The translations under genes and the position numbers were made by a program. From positions 310,001-374,000 of the forward strand of contig CAWHYG010000004.1 of NCBI GenBank assembly GCA_963833505.1: a stretch of DNA of 64,000 nucleotides, in the 5' to 3' direction. The stretch's first letter is position 1. The number at the start of each line of letters is the position of its first letter. Positions 42,586 to 51,705 of the stretch are shown here, piece after piece. This stretch comes from CAWHYG01 sp963833505. Lineage in GTDB: Bacteria; Eisenbacteria; RBG-16-71-46; CAIMUX01. Below the pieces are notes generated by a model, which did not search any database, was not told where the DNA came from, and saw nothing but the letters and a program-made list of their open reading frames with translations.

Positions 42586-43140
42586 GGCCAGCCTCCAATC
42601 TGCGTGTAACAGAAGCGGCGCAACTCAAGCACCAGGCCGATCGTGTCGCGTCGACCGGCCCGCCCATCGGCGAACCCCCGGCGATCCGTCGGCGGAGGGA
42701 GGATCCACGCGAGCCGTGGATCCGCGACGACCTCACACTTCCGCGACATCAAGCATATCACCAAGCAACCGCCAGTCCAAGCTCCAAAACGGGCAGGAGT
42801 CGGGCGTCGAGGCGGAATCGGCCGTCGAAGGTCACCTGTCAGGGCCCGTAGACATGGACGGACGGTCAGGCATGATCGAATGTCAGCTGTTCGGGCTCGC
42901 AGACATGGGCAGGCGGTCAGGCTTGATCGAATGTCACCTGTCGGGGCTCGCAGACATGGGCAGGCGGTCAGGCTTGATCGAATGCCACCTGTCGGGGCTT
43001 GCAGACGTGGGCGGACGGTCATACGTGATCGAATGTCGCCTGTCGGGGCTTGCAGACGTGGGCGGACGGTCAGGCATGATCGAATGTCACGCACCGGGCT
43101 CACAGCATGAGTGGCGTGCCCCGTTGTGTTGCACGGATCG
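42586..43140. other. Intergenic region dominated by a 51-bp minisatellite
   Basis: No gene is supported here. The first 245 bases should carry the promoter of the minus-strand secreted protein gene. The remainder is the 51-bp tandem array and a short gap to the LysE gene stop. Several frames stay open through the array because the period is divisible by three; I do not regard them as genes. Confidence 0.65.
42831..43111. repeat. 51-bp tandem repeat, five full copies plus a partial sixth
   Basis: Full units begin at 42831, 42882, 42933, 42984 and 43035. Each runs G[TC]C...CTGT[CT][AC]GGGC through a central GACATGG or GACGTGG to a shared GATCGAAT end. A degraded sixth copy (GTCACGCACCGGGCTCACAG) closes the array. 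Neighbouring copies are more alike than distant ones (units 2 and 3 are nearly identical, as are 4 and 5), as expected for stepwise tandem duplication. There are no spacers, so it is not a CRISPR array. Confidence 0.95.
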
Positions 43141-43758
43141 TCATCCGTAGAATGAAGCGAGCCACAACCAGATCTGGTAGGCGCCGAATCCCGCCAAGGC
43201 AGCGGCTGAGAGGCCGATCAACGCCCGGTTCACCTTCGGACCGATCGCCCGGGCCAGTCCGAACAGGCAGATGATGCCGGCGAGGCCGATCACCATCGTC
43301 CCATAGAACCCCGCCACCGCCGCCACGCCGTCGATCGGAGCGTCGCGCCACCCCTTCAGGACGAGCGGGCCTAGAACCAGGCTCCATCCGATGTATGGCC
43401 CCGGATTGAGCAGGTTCACCGCGGTCGCGCGGAACAAACTGCGGCGGCCGGTCCGCGCGCCTGGAGCCTGGACCGGATCGTGCCGGCGCCAGGACTTCCA
43501 CGCTCCATAGGCCAGGTAGAGCACGAAGACGCCTCCGGCCAATCGGAGCCACCCGATCCAGTGCGCCGGAACGTGACTCAAGGCCAGGAGGGCGAGGACG
43601 GCGATGGGCCCGTCGCTGACCATGGGGGCGAAGGCGGCCGGCAGGGTCCGCCTCCAGCCCTGGTTCAGGGACTGGGCCACGAGATAGGTCGCAAGAGGCC
43701 CCGGCTGGACGGAGGCGGCGAAGCCGAGAGCGACGCCGGAAATGAGATAAGCGAGCAT
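43141..43758 (-). CDS. LysE-family amino acid exporter
   Basis: A 205-residue LysE/RhtB translocator with about six membrane helices: the N-terminal LISGVALGFAASVQPGPLATYLVAQSL (with the family's PGP), ALLALSHVPAHWIGWLRLAGG, AVNLLNPGPYIGWSLVLG and a C-terminal LSAAALAGFGAYQIWLWLASF. These proteins export amino acids or related small metabolites. Length is usual. The ATG at 43758 has only weak upstream purines. The 3' end abuts the 51-bp array. Confidence 0.9.
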   Translation of the reverse strand: MLAYLISGVALGFAASVQPGPLATYLVAQSLNQGWRRTLPAAFAPMVSDGPIAVLALLALSHVPAHWIGWLRLAGGVFVLYLAYGAWKSWRRHDPVQAPGARTGRRSLFRATAVNLLNPGPYIGWSLVLGPLVLKGWRDAPIDGVAAVAGFYGTMVIGLAGIICLFGLARAIGPKVNRALIGLSAAALAGFGAYQIWLWLASFYG

Positions 43759-43960
43759 TCCGGATTATGGCACGAATTCTGTTGGTCCGGGCAGGGTAAC
43801 ATACGCGCCCACCAGGAGATACGGAGACCTGACTGTGACCCGCCGATGGGGCCGCCGGAAGGGAGCTCTGAGCCAGCCGCACGCCGCCATTCCCAACAGA
43901 ATCCGCGCCACAACCATCGCTTCAGGGTATCCTCTGGAGGATTCCAGACCGGGAGGGGTC

Positions 43961-44692
43961 ATGAATCGAGCTTCCTTCGTACCTTGGCATCGCGCGCGCA
44001 TGGCCTTGCTGCTGGCCGCGCTGGCGGTTGCATCAACGCCGTCCGCCCGGGCCCAGGGTTTCGGCCGGCCCGACAGCGTTCTGGCCGCCCAGCTTCCCGA
44101 CACCATCAACTCAGGCGTTCCCATCTACCTGTTCGGCATTCAACACCCGTCGCCGCACGTCTTCACCTGGTCGGAGAGGACCCTGTTTCTTGACGGAACG
44201 CAGATCGATCCCATGCCCCCGACGTCCAGGACTACGCCGATCTCCATGGTCGAAGAAAAGAACGACCTCGTCCAGCAGGCCCAGAGAGCCGCGCACGCCA
44301 GCCGGGATCTTGCCAGCGCGCGCCAGGCCTTCATGGCCGTCTTCGACAGCAGTCACCTCGTCGCCCGAACGCGCCTCGATTCCCAACGCAACGTCCTGAC
44401 CGTGATCTTTCGCGACAGCTCCCGGAACGACGCTCACCTGGTCGGGCCCGACCTGGCACCCCGAGCCGCTCCGGCCACGGGCCTGTCCGCACTGCTTCTT
44501 TACCAGACGCTGTCGGGAGACCTCCGGCAACATCGCCTCATGTTCTTCGGACGTCGCTACCGGTGGGGCACGTCGCCGGACGACGTGGAGACGCTCGACC
44601 AGATCCGAAAGGCCAGCGCGGCACACAACGACTCCCTTCCGGGACCGCTGCCCCCGCTCGTTCTTCAAGACATCCTCGCAGCGAACCATTGA
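43961..44692 (+). CDS. Secreted or periplasmic protein of unknown function
   Basis: A 243-residue protein starting at 43961 after GGGAGGGG. A clear signal peptide (ALLLAALAVASTPSARA) is followed by a soluble domain with FGIQHPSPHVFTWSERTLFLDG, ARLDSQRNVLTVIFRDSS-like strands and LRQHRLMFFGRRYRWGTSPDD near the end. I do not recognise the family and see no catalytic motif. It overlaps the start of the transporter gene that follows, suggesting an operon. Confidence 0.75.
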   Translation: MNRASFVPWHRARMALLLAALAVASTPSARAQGFGRPDSVLAAQLPDTINSGVPIYLFGIQHPSPHVFTWSERTLFLDGTQIDPMPPTSRTTPISMVEEKNDLVQQAQRAAHASRDLASARQAFMAVFDSSHLVARTRLDSQRNVLTVIFRDSSRNDAHLVGPDLAPRAAPATGLSALLLYQTLSGDLRQHRLMFFGRRYRWGTSPDDVETLDQIRKASAAHNDSLPGPLPPLVLQDILAANH

Positions 44693-45678
44693 GCAGGGGG
44701 AATCAGCGGCGCGAGACCCCGACGCCGGCGCGACCCGGTCCGCCGCAAACACCGGGCCGCGTTGCGCTCGTCGCCTCCCTGGTCGGGCTCTTCGTTCTGT
44801 GGTCGAACTCCTTTCACGCCGTCGCCTACTTCCGGAAGAACCTGGGAGTCTCCACCAGCAGCCTCGTCACCCTTCGCTACGGCCCGGTCGCGGTCTTCTG
44901 CCTGGGCTATTGCCTGGCGCATCGCCGGGCCTTCCTGGAGCTGATCCGGAGAGACGGATGGCGGATCCTGGCCGTGGGGCTCCTCCTTGTTCCAGCGTAT
45001 AACTTCGCGCTCTTTTGGGGGCAAGGCTGGGTTCCGCCCGCGACCGCCAGCCTGATCATCGCGATGAACCCGGTGTTCACCTTCGTGCTGGCGCTGGCCT
45101 TCCTGGGCGAGGCCGCCCGCCCAAGCAAGTTCATCGGGATGGCACTCGCGTTTCTCGGTGTCTATCTCCTCGTGCAGACCCAGCGAGGCGCCTATGGCAA
45201 CGGATATCTCCTCGCCGCGCTGGTGGTGCTGGCGGCCCCTTTGTCCTGGGCGAGCGGCACCGTTCTGGGCAAGGGCCTCACGCAGCGAAGCGATCCGCTC
45301 CTGGTGAGCTTCGCGGCCACGGGCCTCGGAAGCCTGCCCTTTCTCGGAACCTTCCTCGCTGGAACCGGGGGTGTCCACCACCTGCTCGCGACCATGCCGG
45401 TCCTGGGCTGGGTCTCGCTCATCCATCTGTCGGTCTTGTGCACGATCGTGGGATTCGCCGTCTGGTTCTGGGCCCTTCGATACCTGCCCGCGTCCACGGT
45501 GGCGGCGTTCGTCTTCCTGAACCCGCCGTTCACGGCGCTCTTCGGAGCGCTCTGGGGAACGGAGCGCTTTCACTGGGCCACCGCCGGGTTTGGAACCGTG
45601 ACCTTGATCGGCGTCTCCTTGAGCGCGGGGCTCTGGAAGCTTCCCGCCGGAAAGCGTGTTCAGCCGGAACGGACCTGA
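44689..45678 (+). CDS. EamA/DMT-family transporter
   Basis: A 329-residue ten-helix drug/metabolite transporter with two EamA repeats: LVGLFVLWSNSFHAVAYFRKNLG ... PATASLIIAMNPVFTFVLAL and LAAPLSWASGTVLGKGL ... LPASTVAAFVFLNPPFTALFGALW. The most likely start is TTG at 44689, overlapping the preceding stop. It adds a polar N-terminus rich in Pro and Arg. EamA proteins export or import small metabolites; the substrate is unknown. Confidence 0.88.
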   Translation: MSRGNQRRETPTPARPGPPQTPGRVALVASLVGLFVLWSNSFHAVAYFRKNLGVSTSSLVTLRYGPVAVFCLGYCLAHRRAFLELIRRDGWRILAVGLLLVPAYNFALFWGQGWVPPATASLIIAMNPVFTFVLALAFLGEAARPSKFIGMALAFLGVYLLVQTQRGAYGNGYLLAALVVLAAPLSWASGTVLGKGLTQRSDPLLVSFAATGLGSLPFLGTFLAGTGGVHHLLATMPVLGWVSLIHLSVLCTIVGFAVWFWALRYLPASTVAAFVFLNPPFTALFGALWGTERFHWATAGFGTVTLIGVSLSAGLWKLPAGKRVQPERT

Positions 45679-45837
45679 TAGGATGGGCAGCGCGAATGAC
45701 TCGCCGCGCCCGCAAGCAGGAACGGACACGGACGGGCGCCGCGGTCGATCCGGCCCGAGGAACGGCGGGTCCAAGCGCGAAACTGCGCTGCAGTCCAAGC
45801 GCTTGAACGGAGATCCTGAAACTCCGGAGAAGGAGCC

Positions 45838-48348
45838 ATGATGAGCGGATGGCCGCTGAATCTGATCGGGATGGCCGTGCTCGCGCTTTGGCTGTGGAGA
45901 CAACCCCGGCTGCCCTTCTGGGCCCTCTGGGTGGTGTGGCTCGCGGGCCTGTTGCTCATGCGCCTCGCGCCCGGTCCCATCCTGGGTTGGTTGCTCCACG
46001 ACCGATCCATCGACGAAGCGCCAGGCCTGGCGGGCGCCTTCCGCTTGATCTGCCTGCTCGGGACGTTCCTGGTCTTGCGGGCGCTGATCGGATTCGCGCG
46101 CTGGGATCGCCGGTGGACCCGATGGGGTTTCGTGCGAGCGATCGCGTTCGGGCTGGCGGTCTTGCTCGAGGGATTCGAACCGCGGCTATCCGGACTCTGG
46201 GCCGCGCTGGCTCTGCCTTTCGTCTGGTCGTTTCGGTGGCGCTTCCAGCTCGGGGCCGGAAGACTCACGCTCGCCTGGTTCACGGCGCTGGTGTCGCTCG
46301 TCCTCTCGCAGGTCGGGTTCGGGGGCGCGGCGTTTACGCGGACCACATCGGCGGTGGCCGCGCATGACCTGGTCGGCCATCTTGTCTTGATCTACAGCCT
46401 GGTCGCTCTGCCGCTCACGGCGAGCCGCGCCCATCTATCCATCCGCCGGATCGGCCCGCGGCTGGTCGGCTCGCACCTGTTGGCGGGCGTCGTCCCCTTC
46501 ATCCTGACCACGGTTTTTCTCCTTCTGTCCGGCGCCCTCTTTCTCTCGACCTACCGGGGCTCGATCGCCGCGCGGACATTGACCGGGATCTCCGAGGCCG
46601 GCCGCTCGCGGCTGGCCCGCGCCCTGGCCACAGGAGAGAACCTGCCTCCGTCGCCGTTCGGAGACGACCTGCCCGGGCAGCTCGTGCTGTTCCGCGAGGA
46701 CGCCGGGCCCGCGCGCACGCTGGCCGGCGCGGCGCCGTTCAATCCCGATTCCCTTCTGGCCTGCGATGAGCCCTCGTCGAAGACGCCGCTCCTCTGGGAC
46801 AACCGGACGCTCTTTCTGCGGGCACGTTGCGACACCGTGGTGGCAGGACGGAACGTCCGGGTCGAAGCCCTCGCTCCGGTCGACTCCGCGACCATGGCGA
46901 AACTCTGCCGGATGATCGGGAGCCCCGTACGGGCCAAGCCGCATCTTCGGGTGGTCCACACCTCCGCCGGCATCTCCATCGGCCCGACGGCGGGCCTGGA
47001 TACCGACGCGACCAGGCCGCCGTCCAGCCTTGCTCCCGGGCTTGGCGCGGGCGCGACCAGGCCGCCGTCCAGCCTTGCTCCCGGGCTTGGCGCGGGCGCG
47101 ACCACGCCGCCGTCCAGCCCGGCGGCGGGCCTGGATACGGGCGCAGGCTCGACGCCAACCGCTCGCGCGAAGGTCCCGGACGCGATCGGCCCTCCGGACA
47201 CAGGCCACGCCCTTCGGATTCCCGGCGGCGCCATCATCGGATGCCTGCGCCGGGACGCCGGTCCCTGGACCGCCTCGGCGATGCCGCTGTCCGCGTCGAC
47301 GGCGCTGGGTGAGCAGATCGTTTCCCTGTTCCGGATCGGGAGAGAGAATCCTCTGGCGACGGTGGCGCTTGTGGCGCTCGCGCTGGTGGCCGTCCTTTTG
47401 ATCGGAGCGGCCTGGGTCACCTCCAGCATGGTGGTTCAGATGGGCCGCTCGATCACGCGCGCCGTGCGCGCCTTGACCGAGGCCACGGGCGCGCTTCGAC
47501 GTGGAGATCTCCGGCACCGCATCACCCTCGAGGCCGACGACGAGCTGTGGCGGGTGGCAGCCTCGTTCAACGAGATGGCGGACGGCCTGGAGAAGATGCG
47601 TTCCATGGAGCTCGAGGCGGAACGTCTGGAGGAGGAGCTGCGCCTGGCTCGCGCCATCCAGGATCGCTTGCTTCCGGCCGCGCCTCCCGAGCTGGAAGGC
47701 GTGGAGCTGGCCGGAATCAGCCTGCCGGCCCGGGAGGTCGGCGGAGACTATTTCGACTATCTCGTGCTCGAGGGAGGTCCGGTCGGCCTGGCGATTGCGG
47801 ACGTCTCCGGCAAGGGCGCGCCGGCCGCGCTCCTCATGTCGACTTTTCGGGCCTCGCTCAGAAGCCAGGACCTGGCCGCTCTCGGTCCGGCTGAGGTCCT
47901 CGGCCGGGTCAATCGCTTCATCCACTCGAGCGTCGATCCCGGCAAATTCATCACGGCGTTTCTCGGCTTGCTCGACCCGGCCACCGGGCGTTTTCGATAC
48001 GCCAACGCCGGCCATGATCCTCCGCTCGTCCTGCGGTCGGACGGCACCTTGTCCGAGCTGACCGGCGGAGGCCTCATCCTCGGTCTGCTGCCGCAGATCG
48101 TCTATGAAGAGGCTTGCACCACGCTGGATCGCGGTTCGCTGCTCACGATCTTCACCGACGGCGTCACCGAGGCCCGCAACCCCGAAGGCGACTTCTTCGG
48201 TTCGGAACGGATCGGAGAGACGCTCACGAGGGTCCGCGGGCGGTCTTGCGTCCAGGTCCTTCAAGACATCGTCGCGGCGATCCAGGACTTCAGCGCCTCC
48301 GGCCCCCAAGCCGACGACATCACTCTGGTCCTGGCGCGCCGGCGATAG
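45838..48348 (+). CDS. Membrane-bound SpoIIE/RsbU-type PP2C phosphatase with HAMP domain
   Basis: An 836-residue regulator. Several membrane helices fill residues 1-245 (including IGMAVLALWLWR and GVVPFILTTVFLLLSGALFLST). A sensor region faces outside the cytoplasm (about 250-505) and contains a 3.5 x 15-residue repeat at 383-435. One more helix (NPLATVALVALALVAVLLIG) leads to a HAMP linker (VQMGRSITRAVRALTEATGALRRG). A PP2C/SpoIIE phosphatase domain follows with REVGGDYFDYLVL, AIADVSGKGAPAALLMS, YANAGHDPPLVL, FTDGVTEARNPEGDFFG and QADDITLVLARR, so the metal-binding aspartates are present. Such enzymes usually dephosphorylate an anti-sigma-factor antagonist in a partner-switching stress response. 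No partner genes lie nearby. GGAGAAGGAG precedes two ATGs (45838, 45841). Confidence 0.92.
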   Translation: MMSGWPLNLIGMAVLALWLWRQPRLPFWALWVVWLAGLLLMRLAPGPILGWLLHDRSIDEAPGLAGAFRLICLLGTFLVLRALIGFARWDRRWTRWGFVRAIAFGLAVLLEGFEPRLSGLWAALALPFVWSFRWRFQLGAGRLTLAWFTALVSLVLSQVGFGGAAFTRTTSAVAAHDLVGHLVLIYSLVALPLTASRAHLSIRRIGPRLVGSHLLAGVVPFILTTVFLLLSGALFLSTYRGSIAARTLTGISEAGRSRLARALATGENLPPSPFGDDLPGQLVLFREDAGPARTLAGAAPFNPDSLLACDEPSSKTPLLWDNRTLFLRARCDTVVAGRNVRVEALAPVDSATMAKLCRMIGSPVRAKPHLRVVHTSAGISIGPTAGLDTDATRPPSSLAPGLGAGATRPPSSLAPGLGAGATTPPSSPAAGLDTGAGSTPTARAKVPDAIGPPDTGHALRIPGGAIIGCLRRDAGPWTASAMPLSASTALGEQIVSLFRIGRENPLATVALVALALVAVLLIGAAWVTSSMVVQMGRSITRAVRALTEATGALRRGDLRHRITLEADDELWRVAASFNEMADGLEKMRSMELEAERLEEELRLARAIQDRLLPAAPPELEGVELAGISLPAREVGGDYFDYLVLEGGPVGLAIADVSGKGAPAALLMSTFRASLRSQDLAALGPAEVLGRVNRFIHSSVDPGKFITAFLGLLDPATGRFRYANAGHDPPLVLRSDGTLSELTGGGLILGLLPQIVYEEACTTLDRGSLLTIFTDGVTEARNPEGDFFGSERIGETLTRVRGRSCVQVLQDIVAAIQDFSASGPQADDITLVLARRR
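46984..47142 (+). repeat. 45-bp tandem repeat in the sensor region of the SpoIIE-type phosphatase
   Basis: Units at 47008-47052 and 47053-47097 are identical over 45 bases. A third (47098-47142) is diverged, and a partial unit precedes them. They encode ATRPPSSLAPGLGAG-like 15-mers. The identity of two adjacent copies points to a very recent duplication. Confidence 0.95.
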
Positions 48349-48754
48349 GGACGCTCAGGACGCGTGGCCGATTGTCGCCGGTGGGCAGCCTGCGAGGTTC
48401 GACCGCGGATGAGCATCTCCCGTGGGCCTTGACACCAGCGCCTGAGCGTCGACCGTGGGGCTCGGCGAGGCTCCGCACCAGCGAGGGGCGTCGGCGGAAG
48501 GACGCCCGGGACGCAGGGCCGTTCACCGGCCGCAAATTCCAGGCGCGACGCCGCCACTCACAGGATACTCACGGTCTCACCCGTGCCGCCTGACACGGCA
48601 ATTCCTGGACCCGTCACAACCAGCCTGTTCCGTCCCTCTTGCCGGCCCTCCTCAATTCGCAATTTGCTCCTCCGAACCGAAGCGACGCGCTTACAATATC
48701 CAGTTCCCTTCGGTACGCAGGTGAACCATCCACGCTCATGACGGAGGCCCCCCA
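48349..48754. other. Intergenic region before the CHRD protein gene
   Basis: About 400 bases without a supportable gene. A TACAAT at 48692-48697 could be a -10 box, but no -35 at good spacing is seen. GGAGG lies shortly before the ATG at 48755. Nothing else is assignable. Confidence 0.5.
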
Positions 48755-51304
48755 ATGAAGCGCACTTTTCTGCTGTTCACGATGCTCTTCGCCTCAATCG
48801 TTCTGCCCGGAATCACACTGGGCCAGGCGCATTTCATGGCTCGGCTCACCGGGTATCAGGAGATTCCTGTCGTCTCGGGAACGGGCGCGGGCAGCGCGAC
48901 CTTCACGCTGACCGACGCCGGACTGCAGTACTTCATCACTGTCGACGGCCTCACCAGCTTCATCACGACCGCCACCATCGCCGACGCCGCGCCCGGGCTC
49001 ATCGGCCCCTCGGTCAGGACGATCCTCTTCTCCGGCAACACGGCGACCGGGATCTGGAAACCCTCCGATTCCCAGCCGTTGACTCCAACTCTCATCGCCG
49101 AGCTGCACAACGGCAATCTCTATGTGAACGTCTCCACCCTCGGCAATCCTTCGGGCGAGGTGCGAGGCCAGATCGAATTCGGAGCCGGCGTGCATTTCTC
49201 CGCGCCCATGGATCCCAACCAGGAGAACCCGCCGGTGAGCACGAACGCAACCGGGACGGGAAGCGCGGTCTTCACCGAACTGGGCCTGGAGTACAAGCTG
49301 ACCGTGACCCAGCTCTCCGGCGCCATGACGGTCGCCTCCATCGACGACGGCGCCATCGGGGTCAACGGCTCGGTCGTCCAGAGCATCCTCGGCAGCTTTT
49401 CCGGCAACAGCGCAACCGGGTTCATCCCCCGCGCCTCCCTCACCGCCGTGCAGGTGAAGGACCTTCTGGCGGGCCGGATGTACTTCAATTGCTCCACAGC
49501 GGCCAACCCGGGAGGCGAGATTCGGGGGCAGTTGCTGCTGGCCGACGGAATCGGATTCACCGGGGCCCTGAACGGAAGCCAGGAGGTCCCGCCGACCGGC
49601 GCCGCCGGCACCGGAACCGGAATCTTCACCTTGACACCGGCCGGCCTTCAATTCGACATCACCGTGACCGGTCTGACCGGCCCGATCACGGCGGCGCATT
49701 TCCATGACGGCGCTTCGGGATCGAACGGCCCGGTGGTGCGGACCATCACGTCCGACTTCAACGGGACCACGGCTTCCGGGCTCTGGCGGTTCGACGACTC
49801 CGAGCCTCTGACCACGGCGCTCATCTCCGAGCTGCTGGCGGGCAACATCTACGTCAACGTGCACACGGCGGCGAATCCCGGCGGAGAGATCCGCGCCCAG
49901 GTCAACCTCAACCCGGGCTCGGTCGCCACCACGTTCGCGGCCCGTTTGACCGGAATCCAGGAGGAGCCGCCGGTGGCCTCGAACGGGCTCGGCACGGGCT
50001 TCTTCACCTTGACCAGCACTGGGCTCGCCTACCAGATCACGGTGGACGGGCTGACCAGCCCGATCACGGTGGCGCACTTCCACCTGGGCCCGATCGGGGT
50101 GAGCGGCGGCGTCCTTCAAGCCATCACCTTCACCGGGAACACCGCCAGCGGCACCTGGACGATCGACCCCACCGATGTCATCAACCTCCTGCTGGGCACC
50201 ATCTACTGCAACGTCCACACCAACAACAATCCGGGCGGCGAGATCAGGGGCCAGCTGATGCCGGCCTCCGGGGCCGGCTTCGACACGCGGATGACCGGCC
50301 CGCAGGAGGTTCCGCCCAACAACACGGCCGGCACCGCGACCGGGACTTTCCGCCTGACCCAGGCCGGGTTTGTCTTCAACTTCACCGCCGACGACCTCAC
50401 CGGCCCGATCATCGCGGCGCACTTCCACTCCGGGCAGCGCGGAAACCCGGGCGCTCCCATCCGTGTGATCACGAGCAACGAGATCAACGGCACAACCGGC
50501 GCGGGGGTGTGGACGGCGTCCGATCCCTCGCCCCTCAACCCGACGCAGATGGCCTCGCTGCTGAGCGAGGGGATCTACGTCAACCTGCACACCGCCCAGA
50601 CTCCGGGCGGCGAGGTGCGCGGACAGGTGACGCTGGCGGGAGGCCAGGGTGAAAGCGCCTACCTGATCGGCGGCGCCGAGGTCCCACCCATCTCCACCAA
50701 CGGCGAGGGCGTGCTCGCAGCGGTCCTGACCGACCAGGGACTGGTCTTCCGCACCACGGTCAGCAACCTGACCAGCGCCTTGACCGGCGAGCACTTTCAC
50801 AACGCGGCTCCGGGAAGCAACGGGCCGATCGTCCGGGATCTGGGACCGGACTTCAACGGCCAGACCGGCAACGGGGCCTGGATGGCGACCGACTCCCAGC
50901 CTCTGACCACGGCGCTCTTCGAGCAGATCTATCTCGGGGACATCTATGAAAACGCCCACACCGTCAACAATCCCGGAGGCGAGATCCGGGGCTGGGCCAT
51001 GGAGCTGACCCCCGCGGAGGTTCCGATGTCCTCGGTTGGCCCGTCCACGTTCCGGCTCTTCAACCGGCCCGATCCGGTTCAGCGACAGACCACCGTCATC
51101 TTTTATCTGCCGAGCGCCGGCCCCGCTACGCTTCGCTTCTTCGACCTCACCGGGAGGGAGATCGGCCGACCGGTCGAGATCAAGGGAACCGCGGGCTTGA
51201 ACCAGACGGTGTTTGACGCCGGCGGTCTGAGCAGCGGGGTCTATCTGTACCGCCTGGATGCGGGCGGGCGGAGTGCTACGCACAAGATGACCGTCTTCAA
51301 GTAA
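48755..51304 (+). CDS. Secreted six-CHRD-domain protein with FlgD-like C-terminal domain
   Basis: An 849-residue secreted protein. A signal peptide (FTMLFASIVLPGITLGQ) precedes six tandem CHRD domains. Each starts with an [LM]xGxQExPP-like line (ARLTGYQEIP, PMDPNQENPP, ALNGSQEVPP, ARLTGIQEEPP, RMTGPQEVPP, YLIGGAEVPP) and carries H..N.P.GE[IV]RG at its end. The C-terminus is a FlgD/T9SS-type domain (LFNRPDPVQRQTTVIFYLP, FFDLTGREIGRPV, LSSGVYLYRLDAGG). CHRD domains are beta-sandwiches known from chordin, with unknown ligands in bacteria. Domain-to-domain similarity suggests internal duplication. A hairpin follows the gene. Confidence 0.93.
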   Translation: MKRTFLLFTMLFASIVLPGITLGQAHFMARLTGYQEIPVVSGTGAGSATFTLTDAGLQYFITVDGLTSFITTATIADAAPGLIGPSVRTILFSGNTATGIWKPSDSQPLTPTLIAELHNGNLYVNVSTLGNPSGEVRGQIEFGAGVHFSAPMDPNQENPPVSTNATGTGSAVFTELGLEYKLTVTQLSGAMTVASIDDGAIGVNGSVVQSILGSFSGNSATGFIPRASLTAVQVKDLLAGRMYFNCSTAANPGGEIRGQLLLADGIGFTGALNGSQEVPPTGAAGTGTGIFTLTPAGLQFDITVTGLTGPITAAHFHDGASGSNGPVVRTITSDFNGTTASGLWRFDDSEPLTTALISELLAGNIYVNVHTAANPGGEIRAQVNLNPGSVATTFAARLTGIQEEPPVASNGLGTGFFTLTSTGLAYQITVDGLTSPITVAHFHLGPIGVSGGVLQAITFTGNTASGTWTIDPTDVINLLLGTIYCNVHTNNNPGGEIRGQLMPASGAGFDTRMTGPQEVPPNNTAGTATGTFRLTQAGFVFNFTADDLTGPIIAAHFHSGQRGNPGAPIRVITSNEINGTTGAGVWTASDPSPLNPTQMASLLSEGIYVNLHTAQTPGGEVRGQVTLAGGQGESAYLIGGAEVPPISTNGEGVLAAVLTDQGLVFRTTVSNLTSALTGEHFHNAAPGSNGPIVRDLGPDFNGQTGNGAWMATDSQPLTTALFEQIYLGDIYENAHTVNNPGGEIRGWAMELTPAEVPMSSVGPSTFRLFNRPDPVQRQTTVIFYLPSAGPATLRFFDLTGREIGRPVEIKGTAGLNQTVFDAGGLSSGVYLYRLDAGGRSATHKMTVFK

Positions 51305-51336
51305 TCGGCACTTCACTCCAAGCGACGCATGCGCGA

Positions 51337-51374
51337 GAGGCTGGGAGGGGCCCGCGGCTCTCTCAGCCTCGGTT
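51337..51374 (+). terminator. Imperfect hairpin after the CHRD gene
   Basis: GAGGCTG at 51337-51343 pairs with CAGCCTC at 51364-51370, extendable inwards past one mismatch, followed by GGTTT. It is also downstream of the minus-strand FlgD remnant at 51430, so it could serve both. Confidence 0.4.
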
Positions 51375-51429
51375 TCAGTAGGGAATCACCCGCGATGAGT
51401 TCCGGACGAGCTGTGGTCGGCGCTCGTCC

Positions 51430-51700
51430 TCAGCGCACGATCACAAGCGGTCGAGCCGACCACTGCCCCTGCGAGCGCGCCCGGATCCAGTAAAACCCCG
51501 ATGGCGCGGAATGCCCGCGGGCGTCGCTTCCATCCCACCGCAGGGATATGGTCCCGGAGGCGGTCTCGCCGCCGAAGAGATCCCGCACGACTCGTCCGCC
51601 CGCGTCGAATACCTGCACGAGCACGGCACATCCTGTTGCCGCCGACACCTCGCAGGTCACGGATCGCCGGAACGGATTGGACCCGCTGATGCCGGCGAGA
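51430..51700 (-). pseudogene. Orphan FlgD-like C-terminal domain of a lost secreted protein
   Basis: The minus strand encodes GISGSNPFRRSVTCEVSAATG, VFDAGGRVVRDLFGGE, ISLRWDGSDARGHSAPSGFYW and the end WSARPLVIVR, a complete FlgD/T9SS-type C-terminal domain. Upstream of it, beyond about 51700, the same strand has no secreted-protein sequence. The opposite strand there begins a propeller gene without a start. The body of this gene was therefore lost at a breakpoint near 51.70 kb. The open frame extends to 51930, but that part looks like antisense of the propeller. Confidence 0.78.
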
Positions 51701-51705
51701 CCGAC

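Noticed and set aside
42831..43111. CRISPR array
   Set aside because: Units are contiguous 51-bp repeats with no unique spacers, and no cas genes are near.
42449..43150. Repeat protein of 17-residue units (either strand) encoded by the 51-bp array
   Set aside because: The frames begin in antisense of the neighbouring secreted protein gene, have no ribosome site, and are open only because the period is divisible by three.
48794..51316. 840-codon minus-strand frame opposite the CHRD gene
   Set aside because: Antisense to six clear CHRD domains; repeat look is inherited from them.
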